From contig NC_088210.1 in NCBI RefSeq assembly GCF_037126465.1, positions 14,967,511-15,031,510 on the forward strand: a DNA stretch of 64,000 bases, written 5' to 3'. The translations under genes and the position numbers were made by a program. Each line of letters starts with the position of its first letter. Position 1 is the first letter of the stretch. The stretch is from Ornithodoros turicata. Lineage: Eukaryota; Arthropoda; Arachnida; Ixodida; Argasidae. Positions 32,935 through 44,583 of this stretch are shown in pieces. The notes under the pieces were generated by a model. It was not told the DNA's origin. It searched no databases and worked only from the letters and a program-made list of their open reading frames with translations.

Positions 32935-34570
32935 TCGCTCGGATGTTTGAGGATCGCGAAACGGTCGAACTCCAAATGCAAAACGCCTCGGACGGTAGCA
33001 GACTGCCGAACGACACAGGGCAAGTTGTGGTCGGTGAGTTAGATTACCAAGGATGTGCAGGGTCAGGACACTGAGCACAGGAAACGCTACCAAGGCACTG
33101 GTGTTTCACTGCTCCGAAGGCTGGGGTCTTTTCACTTTTCACTGTTTATTTATTTATAATTTTTTCTTTAGATATTTGAGCTTCGAAGTGCAGAACAGTT
33201 ATGCGACAGAATAAATTACCCCAAGTCATATGTATCTAGTTAGAGATAGAGGGCACAAGAGCAAATCCTACATGTAATTTTTCTATTGTGCAATCTTTGG
33301 CGGGTGCAGGGGTGGGGGGTCTTAGTAGTCGTGGCCCAGGTGGAAGTTAGCTTCAGGACAGCTGGGCTCACAGACACAGCACAATGAACTCCGAACCAGC
33401 TTAAGAGAATGACATTGCGAACAGTGGTCTTACTTTTATTATTAAATAAGTTGGCATTTGAAATGCCTCGTATGTACAGAATGCAATCTCACAGGGTGTA
33501 TATTATACATATTAGTACATGTGCTGGGACATTCGTTCCTGTTCTACCTCATATCGCCCAAACAGAGTGAAAATGTACCAACGACTAGATTGTAAATTGT
33601 GGATTTTGGATCGTGTCCCAGGAATTCAGGGAACAATAAGACATGGAAAAGCAAAGACGCTTACGCGACCCGAAAGCGAAGACAAGTCCAATTATCATAT
33701 TTACTTGATTAGTTTCTTATAAGTTAGCAAACTGGTTTTATGTTACTTTTACTGTGCAAAATAGGGACAGATTCTGTGTTTTCCAATTCACGTTGCGTCT
33801 GTCTTTCAAACGATGCTGCAAGGTCTGAAATGTAAAGGCACCATTTCATTACGTACCTGTTACTACTGCTACAAGAAGACACCAAACAGAACAGATTCAT
33901 TAGAACATGGTGGCAACAGTGGGTAAGGTAGGTAACCTAGCTAGAACGTAATAGTATGCCAATATAATTTTCTGTCAAGAGATCTTTGGTTAGGTCACCA
34001 TGCACTGTCAAAATCCATTGGAGAAAGGGTACGTCTAAGCTACTTGCCACTCATATGGCACAACAGATATTTAAAAAAAGTCAGTAAAGTGGCACTTTCT
34101 TTAGCTACAATGCCCTGCAAGTGCACATGTAAATACTTACCCATGGAAAACAAAAACTAAACCTCATTACGGAATGCTTTATGTTAATTTCATAAAACAA
34201 AGCATCATATAGACAATATATAATCGATAGATGGTCGGGGTTTTATAATGGTTTTCCCATTATATCTGCCTATGGCAAACATTCCTCAGTGATGTGAGCG
34301 ACACAGTAGTATGTAAAGTACCACTACTAAAAAAAAAAAGGCACTGAAATGCTAGCCTAGACGTCAAAAGTTACAATCGTTCTTTTAACATGCACCACTG
34401 CGCAGTGATAAGATCACAAAGCGACATGAAGCATCTCCCAGAAGCAACAGGCTGATATGAGTTTCTGATTGTAGAACCTTGCTTGAAGGCACAACACGAT
34501 CCCAGCGAACACCGGAGAAAGCAAAGGTCTGTACATGGACGTCACAGTATACAGGGCACACAGACGGGAC
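32935..34570. other. Intergenic and probable 3' UTR of the Spinster gene
   Basis: No open frame of interest. A minus-strand AATAAA (tttatt on the plus strand at 33435-33440) is a possible polyadenylation signal about 1.1 kb beyond the stop codon; this is a guess. Confidence 0.35.
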
Positions 34571-34683
34571 TCAGGTGTCTAAAATCAACCGAGCACTGTC
34601 GTTAATCCAAGGTACAAAGCCGTCGTCTGCTTCGACGTGTTGTAAAGATTGGTCGTCATAGACAGACTGCTCAAGCGCACCAC
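34571..34683 (-). CDS. spin: spinster terminal exon
   Basis: Acceptor gtgtttgtag in the right phase. Encodes the cytoplasmic tail [20 protein letters not shown] to SARLILDT and a TGA stop. Confidence 0.88.
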
Positions 34684-37600
34684 CTACAAACACAGAGGAA
34701 CATTCACATGAAGCTGATATTGATTGCACATTGATGTACCACGTTCCTGACTGATTACACAACATGCGTCGAATCAATGTTATGCGCATTAATATGTGCA
34801 AAATTGCTTGGTGGTTCTTAACATAATTGGAGCAGAAGCCTGAAGTTGGGAGCAAATAATATTTTGCGCAGAGACTGCTGTTTTACTGAACAACCTCTAG
34901 TTGTTTGAACCACCTTCCCGCTTGTTTGACATCGATTTCATCCACTAATTTATTCAAAAGTCCCGTTTACGATTATGCTACAGAGTGGATGTCTTTTCTA
35001 ACTGCATTACTTTTCGCTACTTGCACTATCTTTCTACTTGCTACTGTGTTTGTACTTGTTGATAAACCACTCCCCCTCTGTAATTAATTCTCTATGACCT
35101 GAGGATAAATAAATAAATATATACATAAAAGATGTCTCTTCAAAATCAATCTAACGTTCATTCCTTACCATGTGTTTGTTTTTCACAGCGCTTCCTGTCA
35201 TCCTCGATGTGCCAGGACAGGACGAAGAAAAACAGAGCGCCGAGAACAAGAACGGCAAGGGGGAAGTACAGAGCGTACTGGAGACTGAAGTACTGCTTGG
35301 TGAACTCGTTGCTTCCGTGTGATATGCTGTCAAATAACTATGCAGAACACCATGTAAAATGAGAGAGATGATGAAAATGATATCTATCGAGAGGGCAGCA
35401 CAATGTAACCATTACGGTTAGGTTAGGAGGTTTGCGGGTTTTACACCATTCTTCCCCGAATTTACCCCCCGAATCGCGCATTTAGCGATTCGCGTAGAAC
35501 CCGATTTCACCCGAACCAGAGGTCCTTTTTTTTGTTTGTTTCGCGCGGGGCGGAGCCGGCGAAACCACGGCGCACGACTGCAGTAGTGGGAGAAAGGGAG
35601 GGATGACTGACAAAAGGAGGTGACACCGCAGCCGATGAGGCGAAACGCACAGGACGTTTCCCCAACGCCAAATCGTCGCGTGAAACGCCGTGGCCTCGTA
35701 CGCACCGCGAAGGAACGCCCGCAGACGACCAGCCGAAACGCGTGGGACGCGGCTGGACGCGGCGGACAGAGTGAGTGACGCCCGCCAATGTTGCCATATT
35801 CTGTCGTACAGTCTCCGCGCACGTTTAAAAAAAAGAGTTTTCCGAGGCCACACGCGCGTCGTGAAATCGTCCGAAAAACGTTGTGGCGCTTCCGGCAGTT
35901 CCGAGTCTGTCGCACCAGTTCAGGATGGGCTGGGATGGCTGTACCGCCCAGCGCCCAGCAACTTTATAGCAAATTAAGTGGTTGTGAAAAGTTGGAGAAT
36001 GTCGAGGGTTGGGTGAAGATCCACTTGGCAAAGGTAACAACAAAAATATAAAACACTGAAGCTTTCCTTTAACAGATACAAGCTTTTATGCAGTGGACTG
36101 CATTTCGTCAGGTACAAAAATAACAGCATTGGTGTTCCAAATACATATACTCTTGGATGGCACACACGTGAACATACGAAAAGGGAGAGGGTAAAGGATA
36201 CAAATTAAAAGAGGGGTGACAAATACTACGTGGCGGGAAAAGTGTGGTCACAAACCCGCGGGCAAGCAGAAGGGATAATGGAAGGAATGCAGAAACAGAT
36301 ACATAATTAAATGAAAAAAATGTGAAAAATGTTAAAACTGGAGGCAAAGGTGGCACACGGGAGGCCACTTAACCACGCTCACATTTATGTTATTGCACTC
36401 TGAGAAACTAGAAATGACGCACAACAAATGGCCCCACAGGCGAAGGTTACTACTAGATGTATTCATTCACATTCAAGATCAAACAAAAATTTCACCCTAA
36501 TTAAAATTATTTGTAAAAAACGATCGAATATGTTTATATGTGTAGGGAGCATTACTTTTTTTTGTCAAGTAATGTACAGCTACGAGTCTATAAATTGAGG
36601 GCCACAAAAAAAAGGCCCGTGTGCACTAAAGTAGAGCTTCCCTCGAGTAAACTTCAGTTCATTTCAAGTAACCAGACGACACTCCGTTTGTGAACGGGTA
36701 ACATTCCTGGAAAAATCGTTCACAAATCGAGGGATTTGTAAATGGAGGTTCGGAATGAAGAAGAGGGAGTATATTGTCCCAAAGGGGGCACCGTTCATAA
36801 AGTGAGGGTTGACTGCATTCCAAAGTTGTTTCAACTTACAAGTCCTACGATGTACGGACTGGCCGCATCGCCAAGTAGGTGAGAGATGAGGATCTGGAAT
36901 GCAGCTGCTGTAGCCCTTCTCGTTGGAATAACGGTATACTGGATGCAACAAAAGTGTAAGTAAATATGAGCCCATTCACTCTTCTAGAACGGAACTTAAA
37001 AAAGACTTACAAGGAGAATGTCAGAAACAAGAGACCAGTTGAGGCATATGGAAGTGATACCAAGAAAGAAGAACACCTGAAATTGGCGTATGAATACACA
37101 TTGTTACACACAGTGGCGTATCTAGAGCTACCTGCGCCCATGGCAACATGGTTAACATGATGTCCTTGGGGATGCAATTTCGTGTGGTCCGCACTAGGTT
37201 TCACACTACAACCTCTCTAATGGCGGGTGCTTCACATCATTTATGAATGTGCCAGGTTGAGTGCCCGACCTGACACATTCACACCCGACCACATAATGGC
37301 GCCCCTGTACACCTGGCGCCCATGGCACCTGTCCACACCTGCCACACCCTAGATACGCCACTGGTTACACACCACCTCAGAATGCAGTCGTGTCAGCCAT
37401 TAAAGGTGATGTGCAGTGTCATTAACTGTGATGTGCCTGTTTACATGCGTACTAGCTTGAAATCTGGCAGCACCACATACATGAGGCAAAAGTAATGAGA
37501 AAGTAACAGTACGGACAAGTTGGTACATAGTAATACGAGGAAACGGTGCAAGAACCAAACAAATAGTCAGCGCTCCGTTTTCAGTAGAAAAACACTGTAC

Positions 37601-40600
37601 ATCCTGTTCACGCCCTTTCTGGAAAACATGTAGACCCTCATATCCTGGGGTTAAAGGCAGCTCGACGAATGTCCTCCAATTATTATGCTAAGCGTAATCG
37701 ACGTGAGTCTCTCCCTCCATCCTTGGAACAGGGTCACGTCACAACGTTCCAACGTATAGCAACGCCGCATTCCAGGCGCTGGGGGTGGGGGAGATTCCGC
37801 TCTCCTAGCCAATGACGGGCCCCACTGAGGCAAGCTGCAGCTCGCGAAGGAACCGGTTGCAGGATCATCGCGGTGGCCTCGCGGAGCGACACAGCACTGA
37901 AGACATAGTGCGAACGTGAAACGGAACATTGCGGCCGATTGGTACCTTTTGATCTGGCTACCTTGTGACTGACAAGCGAAAAAATGTTCAGAATTGACCT
38001 CACTTTCCGATATTACAACTAAATCAATGTATAGGAGTCCCGCATTTTGAGTGGTTGATGGTGCGCGACGTTAAAATGACGTGTGGCTATTGTCGCCACG
38101 GCATCATAGTGCGGGGCATGAGCGTGAAAGAGTCTAATGAATATTTGGTCGGTTTGGAGCCATTGTTTACTTTCTTGCGACACCAATTTTTTGAAAATGT
38201 ACACCGTAGGCAACGAATCACTCTGCATTAGAAGAAAGTGCACCTTGTATACCTGTTTATTGCCCCTTTAAAACCAGTAAAATTCGGTTCTAGTATAGTA
38301 AAAAAAAAAAGTAACCGACTCGATACCTACCCAAGACATTTGTGGTATCTTGTGGGCAAAAACAGAGCCAATGAAGATGAGTGGTATGCTGACCACCATG
38401 CCCACAGCACAAATTACTGCATCTGCATCCTGATAGCGATGTCGGAAGCGTGTAGAAAGAAAGCTTCCAAGGGCAACGCCGCTAATACCAGCACCGCTCA
38501 TGATCCCACCGAAAATGGCATTGATGCTGCGAGAAAGGAGAAACCAAAATATTCCTTCGCACTCGAGACTTGACAAAAGCATATATAAAATGTGATTGGA
38601 CAAAAATGCTACCGTGAGAGGCAGGAAGACTTCATAACTAGGGCTGCATGAATATTTTCACGTTTCAAATACCGGAACGAACGATGGTCTTTTCGATTAG
38701 AGTTCCGAATGAAATATAGAATTCTATATTGAAATTGAAGGAATGTTTCTTTCAAACAGATTATGTTCAAATTCTTCTGGAAGCTACACATGTGCGGCTG
38801 AAAACGTCCCAGGAAAAGGTTCGCAACAAAGTAAATGTTGTGTCATACGAAGATCTGTATGTGTGTGTCACATACATATTTTGTATACACGCTGCATATC
38901 TGTATGTATGCATGCACTGTGTACGAATTTGGTTACGACACTCAATGGGGAAGGGTGAAATCCTCCTCCTCCTCCATGTAAAGGTCCCATAGAATCACTT
39001 CTGAAACATTTTTCCGGCCACATTGCTGGCATAACTATTCACATTGTATTCACTACGGTTGTACCTATTATAGCTACTTGCTTTGTATTTTCCTTTTGTA
39101 AATATGTAAATAATAAATATGTAATAAATGTAAATGTAAATATAATAAAAATAAAAATAATAAATATGTAAATGTAAATATTTTATATAAAACTATTCGT
39201 TTTTTGATTGCATCAGATTCTATTCACTTCAACTTTAAACATGCCACACCTTATTTTCTTTTTCACTGTAATGCAAACCTTCATTATACCAACCCTTGGT
39301 TATCAACGGTTTCGGTGTTGTTGAGCACTCGAGCAGCGTACACCATGTACGTCGGCGCCCACCACGACAGGGCCCCAGTTGCAAAGGTGACACACGTGAA
39401 GCCTAACGTCGACCAGCGATACGAAGCACTGAAACGTGTTAGAAAGGACAGAGCCTCATCACCACTTTTGAACCTTATATAGTGATTGACGTGGCATCAG
39501 CTGTTGCTGTGTGAGCAACTGCTGACCTCAATACGAAGGAAAAGAACAACTAACTTTCTCGCGAGAGATTTGAGGTCCGCCTTCATAGACGTAGGCCCCA
39601 AAGCAACACCACCTTCACTTGCACCCCGCGGCGGGTCCTTCAGCACAAAGAGCAGTAATATCACGGCTACAGCTCCCAGAAGAGGTGTTACCTGAGAGAG
39701 AAGTGGGCACAGACGCATTTTGTGGCTTCCCCTGCCATTGCGCAGTATCAGAATGGCAAATTTCCTTCATAACTAGAATCTGACTTTTTTTTAATTACCG
39801 TATTTTCACGCGTATTATCCGCGCCGCAGATAAGCCGCAGGTCACTGTTTTACCCGCACTCTGGAAAACTTTTGAGACATAAGCTTGCACCGTCAGAGAA
39901 GCCGTGGCTTGTACGCCGGAAAGATATTGCAATGAATGCAATGGGACAGGCACACATATGGTGCGCGAATTGGCCAAAGATTTATTTGCGCAAATCAAAG
40001 GATTCTTGGTGTAGACGAATGCAACATTACTTTAAATACTATAGAGCATTGACCCTAGAAGATTCCTGGTGACAAAGAGGTAGGAGAGGGGGAAGGTCCG
40101 TAGGCATTCCGTGGACACGTTTAGTCGTTCGATAAGACCCTGACCTCGTGGAAGAAAGAAGGGAGACGAGAACTCCTGGTCAGTCGCCCTCAAAAGCATC
40201 TGGGGCACATACGAGGGGCTCATACATGCTGGGTGAGAAGCCCCGGGAGAAACTCCCCTCGGGTAAGCAGCACCACCGCATAAGCCACGGTGGACCCCCA
40301 GAGAACTTTTTTAACACATTCACTGCGGATTATACACGTAAAAATACGGTAAATGTCATTTCCAGGTTTGCGGGGGGGGGGGGGGGGGGGGGGGGCAATC
40401 AGGTGCTACTATAATTTTGGGTAAAATTATGTGCTAGCGATACATTTGGGTTGTTATTGGTGTCTTCACGCTGCCCGCAGTTAAGGGCACACCGAGGTGC
40501 AAAAATTTCTTCTCGCGGAATGAACGATGCTGTTACCTTGACAACAATGTAAAAGGAACAGGATGTGGTTGCGTCGTTTCATGGTTTATGAGCGAAGGAT

Positions 40601-43600
40601 ACCGCAATGTACGCATTCTCTCTCTCCTCCCGGAAAAGCACAACGATGTGGAGGGGCCTCCGACTGACCTCCTCAAACGATCTGCCGCAATGACTGGACA
40701 AATCGTTTGAGGAGACCAACCAGAGCCCAATCCGCACCGTCGGTGAGAGGGCGAGGAAAAGCGTAAATTACATTTTCTTTTGCTCACAGATCACGAACGA
40801 CACAATTGACTAACCCAGCTATTTTTCCATTGATGTCAATGTAAAGTCGTCTTCCATTCCGTAAGGAGAAACTTTTGCACCTCGGTGACCCTCTAAGGTG
40901 CATGTATTGGTCAAACATACGTACTTCGCCAGTTATAGTTACAAGCTCCACATGTTGTGACATTAAGTCTGCTTCGCATACTTTCTTGTTGCACTCGAAT
41001 AATATTTACAACAGACTGAAATTGAATTGAATCAGGTTTAACCCAAAAAAGTCAAACTCTATTCATGACACTAGAGTTCTACTAAGAGCCGTAGGTGAAC
41101 TCCAGCATTTGACCTGCGAAGCAGCACAGTCGTACATCATTCTAAACTTTTAAAAATTAATTGAAAATATGGTTCATTCGCAAACTGTGCCAATTAGTGT
41201 CGCCAGTTTTACTTAAAGTACACGTAAAGGTGGTTCACCAATCGCAATATGGTTGTTTGTTGCATGTGGGCACTTCGAAGTGGACGTTTGAAGAGGAATG
41301 GACTGTAAAAGGTGGGCAATAAATTTAAAAACCTATTAACAGCTGAAAAATTTTATTTGCAGTGTGAAAGCACACATGCGCTGTCTCCCAGGTCTGGCGC
41401 TCGAAGGAGTGTGGCATAAAATAAATGGCAACTTTAGATGTGCACTTCCTCAGTAAGAGTGGAACTTTCATACCATATCACACTCTATACGTAGCATATT
41501 TCTGATTTGTAACACTCACCCTAAGACCCCAATACCAGCTCCCCATGGCAGCTGCAACATTGGCACCAACAATGTACCCCAGACCACTGCAATAAGGATT
41601 TTTTTTAAAGGTTTCATCAATGTAGCAGAATGGCAATGTGTGAAATACAGTACATAACTCTAAAGTGCTACTGACCTTCCCACGGGAATGGCGAAGTAGA
41701 AGCATGCCAGCATGGTTGACCTCTTCTTCCCGACAAACAAGTCGCCAATTACGGTGGGCGCTATCGTCGAGTAGCTTGCCTCTCCGACGCCAACAAGGGC
41801 ACGGAGTAGAAAGAACAGTATGGCGTTCTGTTTGCAAAACAACATGAAGAACATTTTCAAAAATGCGCCTCAACAAGATAAACCAATGCAAGCATAGCAT
41901 GATATTTTCTGCAACTAACGGAACATTCTCGAGCCATCGACTACTTTGAGCTCAGAGTTGTACTTGATTGTGTGTTACATGCCGATGGCATGTGCAAACT
42001 TTTGCCCAACGGGACCTCATACTTTTGGAGGCAAATAGGAAAACGAACTGCACGTTGGTTTCAGTTTTATGGCAATGCAAGTATAAGCTGCTGCATGTTT
42101 GTTTTCACCAAGAAAAAGTCAAGTGGGATCTCTGTGTTGGAGAGGTCTGAATGGTTTCGGGCATAGAATTTACTCTGATGAGTTTTAATTTAATTCTAAA
42201 ATTTATTCTATAAGTCATTGATGAATAATTACTTAAAGCTTCAGTTATTAATACATTAATTTATAACAATAATCGATTAATTTAATTAATTTCATATAAT
42301 AATCTAATTAATAATACAATAATTTAATTTTAAAATTTATTCTATAAGTCATTAATTAATAATCAGTTAAAGCTAAAGTTAATTCCATTAATTTATAACA
42401 ATAATCTAATAATATAATTAATTTAATACAATAATCTATTGTACCTTTGTTTGATTGGTTATATATACCTCTATCGCAAATATATTCGTGTAACCTGAAG
42501 AACTGCAGCCTCTTGCACGAAAGTTCTCGTTCTAATAAAACTTAGCTAAAATGCTCCCAACCGTTTTAATATTACATTAATTTAACTAACTTATCCCTCC
42601 ACGAAACTGTAACCCCAAAACAACACATTGTGTTGAACAACACAACACATTCAATGTCGAAATTTGACTGAGGACTGTTTCGAGATATGATAAGTAATCA
42701 GCAAGTTTTGTCTCAAATCAAAAGCATCATTTTCTTAGTTTGCTTTGGGTCAGACTGTCAATTTAAAATGCTGAACGTCAGCAATGATCTCCCTGAAGTC
42801 GCCTCCGGTAGCACACCTGAGGGTGAGCTGCGCCTGCAGTACATGTTAAACATTAATCTCTCTGCCAGCCTTTGAAACATTTCTAGCTTTCTAAATTTCT
42901 ACCTCTGCTCTTTTCTTTTCTTCTTTTTTTAGTGTGTAATGAACAGTGTAATACATCTGGGTAATACGCCGTGTAAGAACAAGACGACAGTGTCAAGATG
43001 TACCTGTAGTGTGTACAATACTGACCCCAGGTGGCAACGAGCCTAATAACGTTGTCGTGCTCCAGAAGGCTACTCCAGCGGCCATGAGGAACTTCCGGTT
43101 GTAACGATCACCGAAATAGCCGAAAGCTGGCGCCGCCACCATGTAGCTGATGATGAATACCGTCTGCAGAAGACCGCCCTCCGAGTTGTCCAGGTCATAG
43201 TGACTTATGACGTTGTCGAGCACAGCTGCATCAGAGAAATACATGTCACTCACGCGGGTATTAAACACCCGCAGAGCATTTCCTGCTTCACATTCTCATG
43301 ACGATATGTAGTGAGGTACTCTGCGTGTTACTCTGTGATAAATCTCTGACAAACCTTTAGTGTGCTGCCCAACAACAACAACAACTTTATTGTATGATGA
43401 TATGGGGAGTTCCATCGTGAGGGGCAATGCTCTACCCCATTGCTGGAGGTGATATGTGGGGAATGAAATAATGAGCCCATTCACAATAAGGATCGAAGTC
43501 TTATTCTGTCCAAAAAGGTCAAAAGAGCTTTGATCGCAGAGCGTAGGTGGGCTGGATTTGGTCAGGGTCCACGCAATTTTGATAGAGAGAAGGGGCGAGA

Positions 43601-44583
43601 GTCCAGCTGACTAAGAGACCTGGAGAGTGTGGTTTTGGAAGGTTGGTAGTGTGGGCAATGAAGAAGAATGTGCTCTAGGTCTTCTAGAGCACCGCAGTGA
43701 CACCACCCGGGAGAGTCAACTTGTCTCAAGCGTGGTAACGCCACTGAGCTGTAAAAGCCAGATCGAGTCGCATTCAATAAATTACTGCAGCATCTTGAAG
43801 AGAGAGGTTTCGTGGCATGCTGAAAGCAAGCGTTGGATCAACTCTGCTCGGTATAGATGGGGGAGAATGTCGGTTGTCCATTAGCGGGATGCCGGGGGGT
43901 GTCACGAGGGCCGCCCAATGTGGAAGCTACCTCCTAGAAAATAACGAGGTACAGATACTACCAGTTTGTACTGTACAGCACACAACGACAGTTTTGAACT
44001 GAAACACTGCCAAACACAAGGGTGATGTTCTAGTGATGAGCACTAGATTACTGTATCGGCAGAACTGACCTTAATTTGCAACCGAGAGTGATGCAATATA
44101 GAGATTAGACCCACTAGTATTAATCCACGTTCTCGTGTTCAACCTTAAAAACTGTTAATCCGACAAGTTCGGAACTGCATCTGTTACTGCATCGGTGATC
44201 GCAGACTCCATGTTGAAAAAAAGTGTGATATGCTCTGTATGTGTAGGTCAAATGTTTGCATGAACTTCTCGTTCGACATGATTTACTCCGCTGATGATAA
44301 AGGTGGTCTAGTTAACATGTCACTGGCAGCATTGAGGAGAAACGCCCACAGGTTTTCATCGGCTGGCCACAGAAAGCTCACGATACTCACCTGCAACGGT
44401 AAATCTGTCCATGTAATTAATAAGATTGACGAAAAACAATATTGCAACAGAAATGTAATCCCTATAGCTAGTAGCAGTTTCCGCAGCCGACGAAACCCCT
44501 GGCTGCACTACATAATCGGGCATCGTAGCCTGGTTTTCGTCACGGGACATGTTTCGCCTCTTAACGTCCTGCAGTCGCAGCAT
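34571..44583 (-). CDS. spin: Protein spinster homolog (MFS transporter), 11 exons placed
   Basis: Spinster proteins are 12-helix major facilitator transporters of late endosomes and lysosomes; vertebrate relatives export lysophospholipids (SPNS1) or sphingosine-1-phosphate (SPNS2). Coding segments on the minus strand are 44583-44391, 43225-43026, 41827-41676, 41586-41520, 39691-39555, 39428-39294, 38526-38331, 37076-37011, 36938-36840, 35326-35169 and 34683-34571. Family marks are [26 protein letters not shown] (MFS motif A), [33 protein letters not shown] and [21 protein letters not shown] stop codon directly precedes the first ATG, which supports that start. About 505 codons are placed, within the family's usual length. 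Splice phases agree at every junction except 36840/35326, where a short exon must be missing from my model. Substrate is not predictable from sequence. Confidence 0.93.
35169..35326 (-). CDS. spin: spinster exon 11 (next placed exon)
   Basis: Acceptor atttgacag. Reads [20 protein letters not shown], last helix [16 protein letters not shown] and [16 protein letters not shown]. The incoming phase is 2 whereas exon 9 ends in phase 0, so a short exon lies between them. Confidence 0.9.
35327..36839 (-). other. Spinster intron(s) with an unlocated short exon
   Basis: Relatives carry a segment beginning S-D between the S-P-Y-I-V-G helix and the last helix. I scanned for it and found no convincing exon. 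The stretch 35440-35520 contains a copy of the AACCCGAA repeat (ccccgaatttacccccc), and 35530-35800 is CpG-rich. Confidence 0.5.
36840..36938 (-). CDS. spin: spinster exon 9
   Basis: Acceptor gcatccag, donor gtaagt, both in phase 0. Reads [20 protein letters not shown] then [13 protein letters not shown], the most conserved block of the family. Reading past the donor gives a stop at once. Confidence 0.95.
37011..37076 (-). CDS. spin: spinster exon 8 (22 codons)
   Basis: Acceptor aatttcag, donor gtaagt. Reads [20 protein letters not shown] then LL, which matches the family's N-L-N-W-A-hydrophobic-x-D segment just before the V-I-P-T-R-R motif. Too short for an ORF scan; both flanks are in phase 0. 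Confidence 0.92.
38331..38526 (-). CDS. spin: spinster exon 7
   Basis: Acceptor ttctcgcag. Reads [20 protein letters not shown], the loop [17 protein letters not shown], and a helix to KIPQMSW. Donor gtaggt. Confidence 0.92.
39294..39428 (-). CDS. spin: spinster exon 6
   Basis: Acceptor acgtttcag. Reads [20 protein letters not shown], then [15 protein letters not shown]. The donor gttggt is weak, chosen because it is the only nearby GT giving the phase that exon 7 requires. Confidence 0.88.
39555..39691 (-). CDS. spin: spinster exon 5
   Basis: Acceptor ctctctcag. Reads [20 protein letters not shown], then PRGASEGG and the loop to LKSLARN. Donor gttagt, phase 2. Confidence 0.93.
39797..40350. 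mobile_element. TIR element with ACCGTATTTTCACG ends
   Basis: accgtattttcacgcgtatt at the left is mirrored at the right by acacgtaaaaatacggt, and atccgcgccgcag by ctgcggat. It lies in spinster intron 4, with a G24 run just downstream. A related element with taccgtatttactcgcgt ends is at 56920-57797. Superfamily unassigned. Confidence 0.75.
40372..40395. repeat. Poly-G tract of 24
   Basis: An uninterrupted run of G in a spinster intron; length may be unreliable. Confidence 0.95.
40490..40887. mobile_element. TIR element with CACCGAGGTGCAAAA ends
   Basis: caccgaggtgcaaaaatttc is mirrored by acttttgcacctcggtg. Further in, cgcggaatgaa and ttccattccg mirror, as do gttaccttgacaacaatg and cattgatgtcaatgtaa. 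The centre is a hairpin of cctcctcaaacgat / aatcgtttgaggag. Non-coding; decayed relatives at 15350-15690 and 362-470. Confidence 0.8.
41520..41586 (-). CDS. spin: spinster exon 4
   Basis: Acceptor ttattgcag. Completes SGLGYIVG and reads [15 protein letters not shown]. Donor agg|gtgagt. Only 89 bp of intron separates it from exon 3. Confidence 0.94.
41676..41827 (-). CDS. spin: spinster exon 3
   Basis: Acceptor gcaaacag. Reads [20 protein letters not shown] to [14 protein letters not shown]; the [11 protein letters not shown] stretch is typical of Spinster proteins. Donor aag|gtcagt, ending in phase 2. Confidence 0.95.
42198..42465. repeat. AT-rich tandem duplication, period about 134
   Basis: aaaatttattctataagtca occurs at 42198 and 42332, and the following 100 bp (including atttataacaataatc) are repeated with drift. 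Located in spinster intron 2. Confidence 0.8.
42492..42531 (+). ncRNA. Hammerhead-like ribozyme motif
   Basis: aac, ctgaaga, a, hairpin ctgca-gcctct-tgcac, gaaa, gttc, tc, gtt. The core strings CUGANGA and GAAA are both intact. Stem II has four pairs plus a C-C mismatch; aac/gtt gives a 3-bp stem I, with A-U closing a 4-nt loop for stem III and C17 as the cleavage base. An AATAAA follows at about 42534. Orientation is antisense to the host gene. Confidence 0.45.
43026..43225 (-). CDS. spin: spinster exon 2
   Basis: Acceptor gatgcag. Encodes [20 protein letters not shown], the second helix and motif A ([11 protein letters not shown]), to [11 protein letters not shown]. Donor gtcagt; an alternative donor nine bases further in the same frame cannot be excluded. 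Confidence 0.9.
43371..43790 (-). pseudogene. 5'-truncated LINE with ORF2 tail
   Basis: The minus-strand frame 43777-43562 reads [20 protein letters not shown] then [16 protein letters not shown], a C-x-C...H-x4-C knuckle typical of non-LTR retrotransposon C-termini. It continues [12 protein letters not shown] to a stop, a short 3' UTR and a (ttg)n tail. It lies in spinster intron 1. The shared D-S-R-P-F phrase links it to 20098-20345. Confidence 0.8.
44391..44583 (-). CDS. spin: spinster exon 1
   Basis: Start codon, cytoplasmic N-terminus and the first membrane helix ([18 protein letters not shown]). Donor is gcag|gtgagt; it ends after one base of a codon. TGA sits in frame immediately before the ATG. 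A second in-frame Met lies at residue 12. Confidence 0.93.

Noticed and set aside
35418..35915. 165-codon minus-strand open frame inside the spinster intron
   Set aside because: GC-rich sequence with open frames in several registers; Arg/Ser-rich with no family pattern, and it starts in an AACCCGAA repeat scrap.
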